From Glossina fuscipes (taxonomy: Eukaryota; Arthropoda; Insecta; Diptera; Glossinidae): DNA of 64,000 bases. Within the stretch, counting starts at the first letter, position 1, and every line of letters begins with the position of its first letter. The DNA is taken from NCBI RefSeq assembly GCF_014805625.2, contig NW_023998431.1, positions 488,687 through 552,686 on the forward strand, written 5' to 3'. This document shows positions 34,066-45,760 of the stretch, in pieces. The translations under genes were made by a program, and so were the position numbers. Under the pieces are notes generated by a model. The model did no database searches. It was given only the letters and a program-made list of their open reading frames with translations, and was not told the origin of the DNA.

Positions 34066-36060
34066 ATATAAAAAGAAGGGATAGAATATCAATTTTGATA
34101 TCGTATTTGCTAAAAATGAATTTTCCTCTTCTTTACATTTCAATGCATATTTATTTGAATGATTGCAAATTCACATAAAATTTGAAATCACTTTGTCAGA
34201 CTACACACATATGAGGATCTCAATCGTATATATATATATATATAATAATTCGATGACTATAATGGAAAATTCATCTTTAACATATTCGTCAGAGTATTCA
34301 ACAATAATTTCTACGCTGCAACGAATTGTTTTCATTCGTCGTGTTTGTACTCATCAAGAAGATTAGATGAATTCCATTACAGGTTTGTAAGGTATACATA
34401 TGCACATGTACATATGTGCGCACGTAATTCCTTAAGCCAAAGTTAACTGTATTGTAATTACCATGAGCAACGAAATTATGTAACTTGATGCGGCTTGCCC
34501 ATTTTGTTCATCAATTCGTAACGTAATTGTGATTTCTAAAATTTGGTTTGTCTTATAATCTTGCGGGGGGAATTAATGAAGAGTTTGTTAGCAGAGGTGG
34601 TTAACAGATCACTCGCAATTAGGAAAATTTCACAAATTGTCTTTAATAATAAATTTTCGTTTAAAAGATCTGATGGTTTAATTCTCTATTAGATGCTGTT
34701 AAGCAATTCCTCGCCTCGGTTGCGCTAAGTTTATTATCTGTTTTGCGTGTATGCTACGTAAACGTTACAACGATTGTATCTATAAATGCAAGAGTTTTAG
34801 ATAGGCAATGTCATCTTGAATTTTTCCCCATTTTTAATGCAGGCCTTTAAATACATTTACTGTACGGTTGTTGCTGATCAGACGCGTGTACTGCATCAAC
34901 GAATTCATGATTTTCTAAACAACATTATTCTGGGTAGTTATAGCGTGTAACTTAATCCGCTTTCTCATAGAAATCTGAATATTGGCACAACATATTTGTT
35001 ACATGCTTAGTTTGTGGTTAATAATTGAGTTTGTGTAGGAAAGAGTTTGAGCAAAAAAAAATTTTTTTTTTTTAGTGCAAATGATTGCTCTAATCCAAAC
35101 TTTAGGAGCAAAATAAGCGCAGTCAGTCCGTGCAGCAAGTTGGCGATAAAAAAACAGGTAACCTGTCAGAAGTATTTACTTGAAGATTTTCTCATGACCA
35201 GGTCTGAAACATTAACGTAAGAAATGAACTTGTTAGACCAGCTCACACGATCATAACTAACAAAAGGCTTTTAAATTTCTTTTTAAATTAAGGCTTCTTT
35301 ATATTGAAATTGTTTACATTGTTTATATTGTCGCTCCAAATTTTTTACTTGTCTTCAACTTGAATGAAGTAGGAAGCCTAGGGTATATGAAAGCTTAGCA
35401 TTTGATATTCCACGCAATACACTTTTGATTTCAAATTTATTTTTAATGGTTTGCAGCGATTTATAACAGAAGTTTTACAAACCGCTTTATAAATTCCAAA
35501 TGCTTGATCTGTTTCTGACTTTGTGATAACTATGGACTCACGGCTAGTTTAAAAGGTTTTAATTCAAAGGCAATTCACTGATGTAGAAAACAGCAGCAGA
35601 GAATGGACCTTGTCTGGCAAATTATATCGTAAGATCAATTAAACGATTAAAGTTCAAATAACTGGCAAATTTTAATTTACAAAATTTGTAGATGATTTAA
35701 GTAAATTTTATGAATTTTAAATCAAAAGCGTAGCGCATAGGAACGAAACACTTCACATTTTCTATAAAGCAAAGCAGCTAAAATAACTACTGATACGAAT
35801 TCTTTTCGTAAAAGTCGCTACAAACGATTATATGCATATTCAGATGATATAAGTCAAGTTTGCTAAACATAAAATGGCCCTTACGACAACCTAAAATTTT
35901 GAAAGAGCATTACGAAATAAATAATGAAGAAATCCGAAGCGTGATTTAACTTCTCATACAGCTTGCATTTGAAAGTAAAATTGCATTGAATAGAAAATTA
36001 TTGAAATTCCATTTAATTATCTAAACGATATGAGATATTCAGTTATGTAAAAATTAAAGT

Positions 36061-36061
<1 letters not shown>
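34066..36061. other. unassigned AT-rich stretch
   Basis: Contains an AT run at 34228-34244 and a near-palindromic GCACATGTACATATGTGC block near 34401-34418. No gene, tRNA or transposon protein recognised. Confidence 0.5.
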
Positions 36062-36126
<65 letters not shown>

Positions 36127-36141
36127 TCTCTCTCTCTCTCT
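36062..36141. repeat. CT microsatellite, about 80 bp
   Basis: A near-pure CT dinucleotide array with TTTCTCTTTCTC interruptions near its right end. A second, shorter CT array with the same kind of interruption is at 56537-56580. Confidence 0.95.
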
Positions 36142-36204
36142 GGACATAAAATATTTTTCAAAAAAAATACTGAAGAGATTTATCAAAAAAAAATAAAAAA
36201 GTGG

Positions 36205-36550
36205 GAAAATTATATAAAGTCATGGCCGAATTTTTTACACTCGTCACAGTTACCCTAAAAAAAATAAAAAAAAAGCCAAATTTTTACGCTCTATAATATT
36301 GGGTGGGCGCCCGTACACTTTTTTCTACTCTAAATTAAAATGAAAATTTGTATGCGTTATAGAGGCGATGTTGCTTTATAAGTAACAAGCAGAAAACATG
36401 AAAAGTAAAGGCGTTCGCAGTTGTTGTTGTAGGCGCATCCTTTGACTGATTTGGGTCGTTTTCAAATTTTTATGCAAATTCCTACCCGATACCTTAATTT
36501 TCGCTAATGGAAGACCGTTTACCGCATACACCGCTTAACACACGTAATGT
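36205..36550 (+). repeat. repeat B copy
   Basis: The head AAATTATATAAAGTCATGGC, CGAATTTTTTACACTCGTCA, CAGTTACCC is followed by TTTTTACGCTCTATAATATT, GTAGGCGCATCCTTTGACTG and GAAGACCGTTTACCGCATAC. It is one of the best-ordered copies and serves as the reference for repeat B. Confidence 0.7.
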
Positions 36551-37599
36551 AGGGTGTACAAAGCAGGAAAAATTTAGCGAGTAAAAAATTAATAGTCAAT
36601 AAACAAATGTTTTTTTTTTTTTTGTTGGTTATTGGTAATGGGAAAAATTCTTTTTCTAATTAAGTACATGAATTCCAATCTATTCGAAGCCTATTAAACG
36701 CATTATTATTTGAGTAATAAATACTTGCAAGTGTGTCCTGCACCTTGAGTTAATTGCTTCTGCAAATGTATTGCGACTAAAGAGGGGAAGCAAGTTATTC
36801 GACCATTCGCTGTTACCGAGAAATAGTGCAATTTACCATATCCCTGACAAAAGAGACGCGTTATTGAAAACCAAGTTCTATGAGAGTTATCTCTAAGAGA
36901 AATATTACCATTTCTGTAAATGCAAAAAATCGAGTCGTTCTTAGGATTGATTTTCAATCAAAAGTTAAATTCAAACTTGGATAAAGTTAACTTTCCATTG
37001 CACTCTAGCTGTTATTTAATTTCAGCTGGAAGATTTCTTCCAATTAACTACTAACTGGCGGGACAATTAAACGGCAACAGCGCATACTAACAAATATCAT
37101 ATATGATTAAGAAAATAGTAAACAAGCAAATCATTTATAATAGGAATATAAATCAATCACAATTAGAACAAGCACTGTTTTCAATATGCTAAACTATTCT
37201 TCCTTTCAATTGATTAACAGATAGATTGTTTAGCAGACGCTCTTAACTAGAACATCAATTATTTGCTTTTCAATGACCTACAGCTGGTGTCGATTATTGT
37301 CGTGATTGACTTCTTTTTCTGTTGTTTTACTCATTGTACATTTATTTATTATTTATAAAAAAAAAAAAATAAATAAATAAATAAAATAAATGATAATTCA
37401 GGTATAAAAAATTAAGAAAGAAAAAAAGCGTGTGGACAACTAGCACTGAGGCACATCCACAGCCGGTACAGATCCAAGTTGCAAATGAACGCCTAGAGCA
37501 TTGCAAACGTGCAAACGCTTGCCAATCGCTAACAGTAAACAATACCAGATAATTTTCGAATCGTAGCGAGATGTTAAGATTGCAAGTTAGCTTAAATCC
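36551..37599. other. unassigned AT-rich stretch
   Basis: No gene recognised. It contains a T-run near 36610-36623 and an A/T-rich simple tract at 37355-37390. A minus frame of 83 codons at 36706-36957 has no known domain. Confidence 0.5.
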
Positions 37600-38348
37600 G
37601 ACATAGACAAGCCGCGCGTATTAAGTAAGTATACTTGTAGCCTTCGCAGAGCCCGATAGTGAGACTAAGTGATGGCGTTATCGTTTGCGTTTCTGCAAGC
37701 AACTCGGAACGGATTAAACAGCTCATAATTATATTTACATTGACTCAGCTTCATGGAAAAAAAAGTGCCTAGAGAAGCGACTATGTATATTGAAGTTTAT
37801 CTTACCAGGTAATGTGGGCTGTGGGTCGATAGTACCATTTATTAACTTAATCGAAAAGGAAAGACCACTAAAAACTAAATCTCCATTTCTCAAGTGATGA
37901 TAACAGAAGCAGCCTATTTTCATGAAAAGGACGAGGACAGGTCCCTAAGGGCAAACAGCAACAATTGCTTTTGAACTGATTCTATTGAGTCTATATAACG
38001 CCAAACAGCAGCAGCATACTCAAGTATAGATCTAACAAAGCACTTGTATAGTCTTTGGACCATCACTCTTAATGAAACCAAGCGTGAACCTAGTTTTATT
38101 TAAAGAGAGCTCAATATGCAAGTTAAAACTTAATCTTTAGTCAAACAGAATCCCTAAATCGATTCATCGTTTTCCAACTTGTGCGAATCAATAAAATACT
38201 CAGTATTGAATGACTTGCTTGATTTAATTACATAAAATTTAACGAGCACCATGCAGCCAAATTATATAAGTGAATTTGAAGCTGATACGATTGCAATTCC
38301 AAGGAAAAGGAGGAAAATAGTTTAATATCGTCAGCGTATTGGGTCACT
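37600..38348 (-). pseudogene. jockey-like LINE reverse transcriptase fragment
   Basis: The minus strand carries reverse-transcriptase motifs in order. QYADDIKLF is the catalytic YADD box (plus-strand 38327-38338). Next come LAAWCSLNFM, then YFIDSHKLENDESI, then DLGILFD (after one frame change). LSFNLHIELSLNKTRFTLGF follows, then VRSILEYAAAVW, VQKQLLLFALRDL, and further downstream IKLINGTIDPQPTLPGKINF. This is the standard order for the RT thumb and C-terminal region of jockey/CR1-type LINEs (YADDxKLF, KDLGVxFDxxLSF, LYxSLVRxILEYASxVW, IExIQKRFL). At least two stops and frameshifts make it non-functional. Everything upstream of YADD is missing and is replaced by repeat A sequence. Confidence 0.85.
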
Positions 38349-38580
38349 TTTTCGACCACTTACGATATGACGCCTTGCTTTCAAATGTCGCTATAGGGAA
38401 AAAAAATTGCATTTTTCAAAATCCTTCGACAATGCTCGCTGAGTAATAGTACTTCGTCGCCATTCCAATTGAAAAAATGATTCCGAATCGATCAGTACAA
38501 TAGAAGAGATGAGTCTATCTTAAGCCCTTCTGAGTGTTCCGTACCTCTGCACATAGTTAATACACCCCCTTCCTCAGCGA
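38340..38580. repeat. repeat A fragments in opposite orientations
   Basis: The left part (38340-38475) matches the middle of repeat A in plus orientation (CACTTTTTCGACCACTTACG, CAAAATCCTTCGACAATGCT). The right part (38476-38575) matches the head in minus orientation (AATGATTCCGAATCGATCAG, then ACCTCTGCACATAGTTAATA). The two halves are therefore inverted relative to each other. Confidence 0.6.
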
Positions 38581-39711
38581 CGCACGTGGCACATGTTTCA
38601 GAGTATTTTCCATCGATAATCGCTATTTCTTTCATTTCTCAGCCAGGATATGAATTCCGCAGAAAGACAAACAACTGAACAGCTAAGCCTATTCACGAGA
38701 GCATCTTTGGGGTATTGGGGTAGAAGAACGAAAGGTTTGGTTGAGCAGATATGTTAGCAGAGCGTTGAGCAGAAAATGTAATGTCTGTCAAATGTAGCGA
38801 TATGGTTAGCACCTTACAGTTCAGAGTTAACAATGCTTCCCCATGATCTATCTTTAGCATAAATGCAACTTTTTTCAACTCAGCTGCATCATCATCAACA
38901 TCATCATCATTTACGCTTTGGATGTCCCAACACATGACAGTTCAGAGAATCCGTCTTCGAATTAAGTAGAAAAAGCGATGATTTTCTCTTCTGTCGATTT
39001 TTGGCTTAAAGGGGCGACTTGTTCAAAACTATTCGAAAAGTATTTGTTATTAAACACTTTAGCGGCATAACTTTATGCTATCGCGTAAAGCTTAAAGATG
39101 GAGAAGTCAGAGTTTTACTTAGAAACCGTATAGTACTTATTATACTATCTTATCGAAAACAGTGGAAACTTACTCGTCATTTTGATTGTCCTATATAATA
39201 AGCTATCATGTGCCAGACATTTCTTTTTCCTTTTAATTTTTCAAGAACATTTTCCATTTCCCTGTAAAGTCGTAAAGTAAAGGGCAGGCGAAGTAAATGA
39301 ATACATTTTTGGGGCTTCAATAACTAATAAGGTTTGTTCAATATTTGATTGCATTTCATTTCGTATTTAAATGATTTCTCAGTTTATCTAAAATTTACTT
39401 TAGTTTTTTAATTCTGCAGTTCTGCAATTATATTAGAAATTTTCCAACTTTCATCGAATGAAATTGTTATATATGCTTATGTGGGTGCGCATGCATTGCC
39501 TGTTTTGCCATCAAATTATTTCGGTATAAATATGAAAACCAAATATTCTCTCACAAACGTTAGTCGAGTTCAATTAAAACAAAAAATAAACGACATTCAA
39601 TACTATCCCAATAGAAAAAGTTAAGAATTGCTGCCTTTTCCCCAAAAATCTCACAAAATATCACTCAATCATGATATAAATGATTCAAATTATGAATCAG
39701 ATTTTAGCTCG
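38581..39711. other. unassigned stretch
   Basis: No gene recognised. A minus frame at 38693-38935 begins in a CATCATCAT-rich patch and has no known domain. Confidence 0.5.
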
Positions 39712-39839
39712 CAATATCCCATGCCACCTGCGGCACAAGGATGTATTAAGTTTGTGCAAATTTCCGCAATATTGAAAAGGATTTAAAGATCCAATCGATC
39801 TTTTATTATACCGATTTAAGTTGGTCTGTCCATCTGTCC

Positions 39840-39877
<38 letters not shown>

Positions 39878-40085
39878 GTACAGGCAGCAACTTTCGAGAT
39901 ATTTTGATGAAATTTGGTGGGCTGACTTGTTTCGCGTCGAAGACGAACATTATTAAAAATTCTTCGAATTGGACCACTTTTTCAATTACTGGCTTTTCAA
40001 TAACGCCTTATTTTAGAAAATCGTTTTCTTTGTAACTGTAGGTAAGGTTCTAAGGTATTTCATTGTGGGTGGTAACGGTATTTTT
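39712..40085 (+). repeat. repeat A copy with internal T-run
   Basis: The head reads CCCATGCCACCTGCGGCACA, AGGATGTATTAAGTTTGTGC. It continues with GGTCTGTCCATCTGTCCG, a 35-nt T-run (39841-39875), TTCGAGATATTTTGATGAAA TTTGG, and near the end GGTATTTCATTGTGGG. The T-run sits inside the CTGTCCG region. Confidence 0.7.
39841..39875. repeat. poly-T tract (about 35 nt)
   Basis: Uninterrupted T homopolymer inside the repeat A copy at 39712-40085. Confidence 0.9.
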
Positions 40086-40624
40086 AGCTGTTTTAATAAT
40101 AATTTAAGTGATCTCTAAAGCAATATTCGGAGATTTTCGGAAATGTAACGATAGTTATCAATTTGTATTCAAGGATTGATTCTAAGGTCTAATTGTTTGA
40201 TGGGTTAACCAAAAAAAATTAAAGAACTTCGGCAAACCGGCATTATAGTTTTTTTTTTTTTTTTTTGAAAGAATTGATAAAATAATAATAATAAAGCATA
40301 TATAAATTAAAAAAAAAATTGAAAATAGCAGCTTTTTAATTTATAAAGTGGAAGACCGAGGAAGATATTATAATAGTTCAAATAACATAATTTCTATACG
40401 TTTTAAGATCATCTACAGTCATAGATGTAATCACTTTAGTTAGTTGAAATTTCGTCATAAAGATATTGAAAAAAAATTCGATTTTTATACATATATATAG
40501 TTTTGGCTAGACGTAGTCAATTTCTCTCATTTTTGTACGGATGTTATAGCACCGTTCATAAAACACACGTTGAATTTTTTATAAATTTATCTGGTATAGT
40601 TTATGAATAGTGTTTTTTTTTTTT

Positions 40625-40800
40625 TTTAGAAACAGAGGTGTTCTCAGTTCACGTGGTACTATAGGCGTGCCCTTCAACCGATTTGGCTCATTTTCTAGAC
40701 GAACCTATGTGCGAGAACTTTCAATGTTTTGCGCCCAGGGGATTGTTTACAACGAGGATAACACAGAAAATCGATCCAGAATTTGATGCTGATCCAGAAT
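40625..40800 (+). repeat. repeat B internal fragment
   Basis: TATAGGCGTGCCCTTCAACC, GATTTGGCTCATTTTC and GGGGATTGTTTAC parallel GTAGGCGCATCCTTTGACTG, ATTTGGGTCGTTTTC and AGACCGTTTACC of the copy at 36205. The head is missing. Confidence 0.5.
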
Positions 40801-40961
40801 GAATATACTTGCGGGTAAAAAATACTCTGCAGACTCTATGAATTTTCGTTAGACAATAAATTGTGAAATTCCACGTTTTTGAATATTTCAATTGATTTCA
40901 ATGTGCGTGCGTGCCAATAATTGAACGAATTGATTGTATGATATAACAAGAATAATCATTG

Positions 40962-41030
40962 CCGAAGGATGAGGGTTGTACTCATTTTGTCGAAACGTTT
41001 GCAACGCTCAGAAGGACGCTTCAGATATCT
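40962..41030 (+). repeat. repeat C motif
   Basis: GAAGGATGAGGGTTGTACTC, ATTTTGTCGAAACGTTTGCA, ACGCTCAGAAGGACGC. The same words in order are found inverted at 33995-34065. Confidence 0.55.
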
Positions 41031-42403
41031 TATTTTAAAAATGTTTAGAAATTTAAAACCTTTGTCCCCAGAATTTGCAATAATCATAAATTGATATTAA
41101 TGGCTGCTGCAGGCTTCTGGTTAGGTTTTTTCAAATCGAGCCAATTTTTTATGAATGTTGAAATAGCGGTCGTAAGCCCTCGGAGCTACGTGAAGCACGT
41201 TCATTGAAATTTACGCCTTTCTATTGATATCATAAAATACGGGCGGACAAGCAAGTAGACATATAACTAAAAAACATTGAATTTCAATTTTGTAAAATGT
41301 ATACTATGGACGTTAACGATATGAATGAGAAAACATATACATTGCTACGCTCGAATCGTGGATTAAAAAAATGGATCTTTCTTTGTTAAGAAAATTCTAC
41401 AGAATTTTATCAAAATCGCTAGAAAATTCACATATTGATGAAGCATAACGAACAAGCTTTTAAATATCACGTACAGAAATATATTTGACTTGGGCCTCCT
41501 CCCATAATTACTGGCACATATTGATCCGTGCCAATGGTAACTGAGAGAAATCTTCGATATAAACTAATTATTAACTTCACTAACAGCTGCACCTAGCAAT
41601 CAAATTCGATGTGAAAGAAAGACGTATTTGCTCGCGTCGATATGTGCTCACGATCAGAAATTAATATTAACCGTTGGCATAGAAGAATGCTTTTTTCTTT
41701 TCTTTCTCTCCCTCTCGGCTAGTCTCTCACGTGTTTATCGAAAATTCAATTCATTTTGATACAACCATTAAAAGAGTAAGGCCATCTGAAGCTGTCGAAT
41801 ACAGTATAATTATGCGTCAGTTCTGCGGCAAACTAAGTTTAATAACAGTAAAGAGATCACGTCCAGTTTGAAGAGAATGCTTGAAAAAAGAAAAAGTCAC
41901 TGCAGGGAAGAAATCAGAAACGTCAGCAAGGTATAGTTATATGTTTGTATTGAAGCAGTTATACAGGTTTATGTACGCTAATATCACAAACCCATTGCAA
42001 AAGGCCCTTACACTTAAGAAAACGTAACCAAGAAGAAGAGTGCCTAACATTCGGAAGCAATTGATGAATTCTCTGAAACGCCTCTGATGCGATTCTATCC
42101 ATTAAGCACAAAAATATTGTATATCTCCCGCGGTGAAAATAAGAACAAACAAAATGCCAAAGTTTTTTCAAAAATACCCCATCTCTCGTTTATTTCCTTA
42201 GGCTGTTTGCTGTATAAGTTATTTGCTCCTCTTTTGTTTGATATGTCAACTTGTCAGAGCTTACTATTTCATAACGTAGCCAAACGTAAACGTCTTTGCA
42301 ACGTTTTTAAGATATTGGAATTTTTGTTTTAAATTAGCGTTTGGTTTAGTCTCACATAAAGTGTTTTCTTTTTTATTTATTTATTTTTTTTTTTTTTTTT
42401 TTT

Positions 42404-42438
<35 letters not shown>

Positions 42439-42929
42439 GAAAATTCCAGTATACTCAAACACTTGGCATTGTTTCTCTTTCGCACATAGCAGGGCGGTTA
42501 AGAAGTAAGCGTAATATCACGACAGAAGCCGTAGGTAATGACTGAAATTTAATAACTTACAAGCTGTTCTTAAGAACTGCTTTCACTTTGTGCCGTACGT
42601 GATGTCAGGACCTCGGTCTGACTGCTTTGCTGGTTGCTTTTTTCGTAAACAGGTCGCAATAGAACATAAATCGGCGAAAAGATCTTGCCGAGCAAACCCA
42701 TAATAATAATAATCGCCCGAAAATTCTAATAACTTTGATGTGTCACTTGACCAACTGGCCAAGATTATTTTTGCATCGAAGTTTTTTTGAAGGCCGTTTT
42801 TATCCTTTTCAATATATTGTTTGCAAATGGCCACAATATGTGTGGAATATTATACGCACACAGTTGTAGAGTGTAGAGAAATTACACTTAAAACTTATTA
42901 CGAAAACAGTGAACCTCCGAAGTACGTTT
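41031..42929. other. unassigned stretch with long T-rich tract
   Basis: The main feature is a T-rich tract at 42364-42436 with runs of 21 and 31 T. No gene recognised. A motif GGGCGGACAAGCAAGTAGAC at about 41251 is a probable repeat A scrap. Confidence 0.5.
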
Positions 42930-43250
42930 CGTGCATGTGGGATGAAGGTCATATTTGCTTGAGACAATTCGCAAATAATGTCTATCGTGTCCGTTCGGTG
43001 TAAAGAAAAAATATCCAATGTTCTTAAAGGTCTTTTAGAGGTAACTTTTGGGCATAATTTGTGGGCGGGAAGTGTCCCTTTTGAATATGAAAACGGCATT
43101 GCAATTACCGTCAATGAAGAATCCTACAGAAGCATGATTAGTAATTTTTTGTGGCACGAATTAGATAATTAATTTCACTTGGAAGATAGGTGATTTGAAC
43201 AGATGGTTGCAACATTCCGCACAACGGCGCTATTGATTTATATGGAAAAG
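42930..43250 (+). pseudogene. Tc3-like transposase remnant, copy 2
   Basis: Plus-strand translation gives DEGHICLRQFANNVYR, aligning with the first catalytic block of Tc3-like transposases (FSDEAHFxLxGxVNKQNxRxW). Then LEVTFGHNLWAGSV, and FEYENGIAITVNEESYRSMI followed by SNFLWHEL, align with VTVWCGLWAGGIIGPYFFENxxGxAVTVNxxRYRxMIxxFLWPEL. After frame changes DRWFEQDG then NIPHN and AIDLY match the WFQQDGATCHTAxxTIDLL block. The frame at 42978-43172 is open for about 64 codons. The part between the first block and WAG is shortened. Repeat A follows within about 100 bp. Confidence 0.75.
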
Positions 43251-43334
43251 TAACTGAAAAAGCATTTTTCAGAATTTAATTTTTACCAAAATCGACACTC
43301 GTTCATTCACATGGAAGCATTTTTCAATAAAAAC

Positions 43335-44045
43335 AAGTAAGAACACTATAGCCGAGCTAGGCCGACGATTATATGCCATACACCAATTCGCCTAGTATCA
43401 CTATTCGTTCGTTTTATTAATAATACATCAAAAATTACGCATTAGTTCCATGCAAAAGCTTTACTTTTCATGAAAGCTTGCAGTTTCCGCGAATATTATT
43501 ATTTTTCAGTTCCCATCGTAGAAAGCTAGAAATTACATTTTCCCTTCGTATAAGGGCTTGCTTTTTATGATAAACCCTATATGCGTTAGTCTCTAAAAAA
43601 TATACCTATGTGATCTAAATTCCCTGCCGTTATTGTCTTTGCTAAATTAATCGTGTAGATCAATTTTCATCAGATCTTTATTTGAATTGCTTACTGTTCA
43701 TGAGAAATCTTGTATGGAATGGCGTCGCACATCTTTCATATCAATTAAAAAATGACGATATGCTTCTAATGAGGAAAGTTTATCGAAAAATTTTGCAAAA
43801 TTGCAATTGGGAGTGGTCGAAGAAGTGCACCATCCCGAATCATTTTCAACAGCGGTCTGGTGCAAAATATCGCAAAAATTGCGACCTGTAGGTAGAACTC
43901 AAATTTACATAAACAGATAGCAGGCGGATAGATAACCTAATTTACTGAATCGATCGCTATATACGTTAAGCGTTTCTGAGTGTTCTGAGCGCACGTCGGC
44001 ACAGACTTAATGTACCTTGTACCGCAAATGGTGTAGGGCATATTC
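43335..44045 (-). repeat. repeat A, near full-length copy, minus orientation
   Basis: The plus-strand left edge CCGACGATTATATGCCATAC ACCAATTCGCC is the inverted tail, and the right edge AAATGGTGTAGGGCATATT is the inverted head. The AAAATTACGCATTAGTTCCA block and CATTTTCAACAGCGGTCTGG are shared with the copies at 18000 and 32655. Confidence 0.8.
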
Positions 44046-44825
44046 TGCATGTCGCAAATGGAATATTAAAAATAATGACAATGGGGCTATTTTTAGGGTG
44101 ACAAATATAATATAGAAAAAAACATGAAACAAAAATAGGAACAAGTTTGCATTTGGCGTCAGAATACTGCACCAATTTAAGAGGTCAAGCGAATTTCTGT
44201 TCTTTTTTTAAGTAAACATTAAGAACCAATAAATTTTAATTGCTCATAAATCATTAAAAAAAAAAAATGTTAATGAAAGCAATCAAAATTAAAAGCTGAT
44301 CTACATGTATAAAGGCTTGCCCTGGTGATAAAGTGAGCGCCGTTATTATGTTAAATGTTAAAATGATATCAAAAGTAATGCCACGAAAACAATAAATCAA
44401 AATGTAAAATGCACAAAGGTAATGAATTGACCGGAATGGCGATAAAAGCCAACCAATAACACTAACGAGGAAACAGTAAACTAAACACATTAAATTAAAT
44501 TAAAACAAAATTCTTAAGGGGAAAATAGTCAACTTATTTAAAATATTAAATGATGAATGTTAGCCATCTATCACTTATAAAAATTATGACAACTATTTTC
44601 GATCTGAATGTAAAATTTTACATCGACTAAACATCGTAGACATAGAAGGAGGATCGCTGAGTTTTTCTTCAAGTGAGAATAGGCTAATTGGCCTAATTAA
44701 AACGAAACTATCATCGTAACGATTGCAAGAGTTAAGATATTAAACTGAAATTTTTCAAATATATTTTCAAGAATCTAGACCAGGTAGGCAATCGTCTTTA
44801 GTCTAGTAAAAACGAAGCGAATTTC
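44046..44825. other. unassigned AT-rich stretch
   Basis: A minus-strand frame of 78 codons at 44254-44490 is strongly hydrophobic but matches no membrane protein or mitochondrial subunit I can recognise. Nothing else is seen. Confidence 0.5.
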
Positions 44826-45575
44826 TTAATACTAGAACTATCGACGTTTTGCATTTACCTGTTTTTACCAAACGGCAAATGCAGGTAGGAAGCTGAAATT
44901 TCGCACAAGGGTCGCTTGATCGATTAAAAATCCAATGAATAGGATTAGACGATATACGCGTCCACCATAAATACAAAAAAACTAAAACCACCTCGAACTC
45001 CGATCCTGTAAAGGCATTTCAGAAAGCCTCCTGCCTACCTAATGTTGGTGCAATTCATCTGCATCTCTGGTTCAAAAGTGACTTTGAGTGCTTGACTAAT
45101 GCGCCTACAATTAAAGATGAAATTTTAATTCCAATTCATTTCCAATTTATTTCTTTATTTATTATTAGAGTAAATGAGAAATAAATTGGAGTCACAGTTT
45201 TATCGCCAATTGCGCCGTAATAATAAATCGACTGCGACTATTTTTGGACTGAACGAAGGAAAATGATCGCGACGAACATTTGGGGTCAAAGACTTCAAGA
45301 AATATCTGCACGGTATCGATCGATATAATCAAAAATATGAAAAAAATGTCGGCCTTTTTCCGAGATTGTTTCAACTTCTTCCATATTGTAGAGGGCCATA
45401 AAAACACATCATACCTAATATTTAACCACACATTCTTAATCGATCAACCACATACCACATTTCAAACTCCTATCTTCACTTTCACACTTGTGACAGTTTC
45501 GCAAAATTAGGGGATCAAATTATTTCCTTTTAGTATGTACAGGTATAAGGAAAACGTCGGTAGTTTTAGTGTTAA
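44826..45575 (-). mobile_element. piggyBac-like element with TTAA flanks, defective
   Basis: Left: TTAATACTAGAACTATCGAC then GTTTTGCATTTACCTG. Right, inverted: TTAACACTAAAACTACCGAC then GTTTTCCTTATACCTG. This gives inverted ends of about 31 nt inside TTAA, the signature target site of piggyBac elements. At about 740 bp it is far shorter than autonomous members (about 2.4 kb). On the minus strand, KKADIFFIFLIISIDTVQIF near 45300-45360 and LAIKL at the frame's end are weakly reminiscent of the late piggyBac transposase region (RRWPxxIFFxxLDIAGINA...FLxxLALxL). No DDD residues can be traced. The element call rests on the ends and TTAA; the protein similarity is tentative. Confidence 0.65.
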
Positions 45576-45674
45576 AATTAACCTGCTACGCATAATAGAT
45601 GCTCGCACGTATTCTGACTTTTTTTTCACTTGAAAGAGGCATTTATTGGGAAAATTTGTCAAAATATATATATA

Positions 45675-45760
45675 TCAATCGAAATATTTTCCATCATTTT
45701 CTATAACTTCTTCCCGTCTTGCTGACAACATGGCGAGACGCTGTCGAAAGAGCGTTATTG
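45675..45760 (-). pseudogene. mariner transposase C-terminal scrap
   Basis: The minus strand reads FRQRLAMLSARREEVIENDG then KYFD and a stop codon. The end (RWEEVIENDGKYFD-stop) is characteristic of mariner transposase C-termini, with W replaced by R here. Upstream sequence on the minus strand does not continue the family, so only the last 20-odd codons survive. Confidence 0.55.

Noticed and set aside
42809..43114. 101-codon minus-strand frame
   Set aside because: It is the antisense shadow of the Tc3-like transposase remnant on the plus strand.
44254..44490. Hydrophobic 78-codon minus frame that could be another mitochondrial insertion
   Set aside because: I could not match it to any mitochondrial membrane subunit, and TGA codons are not used as tryptophan in any recognisable block.
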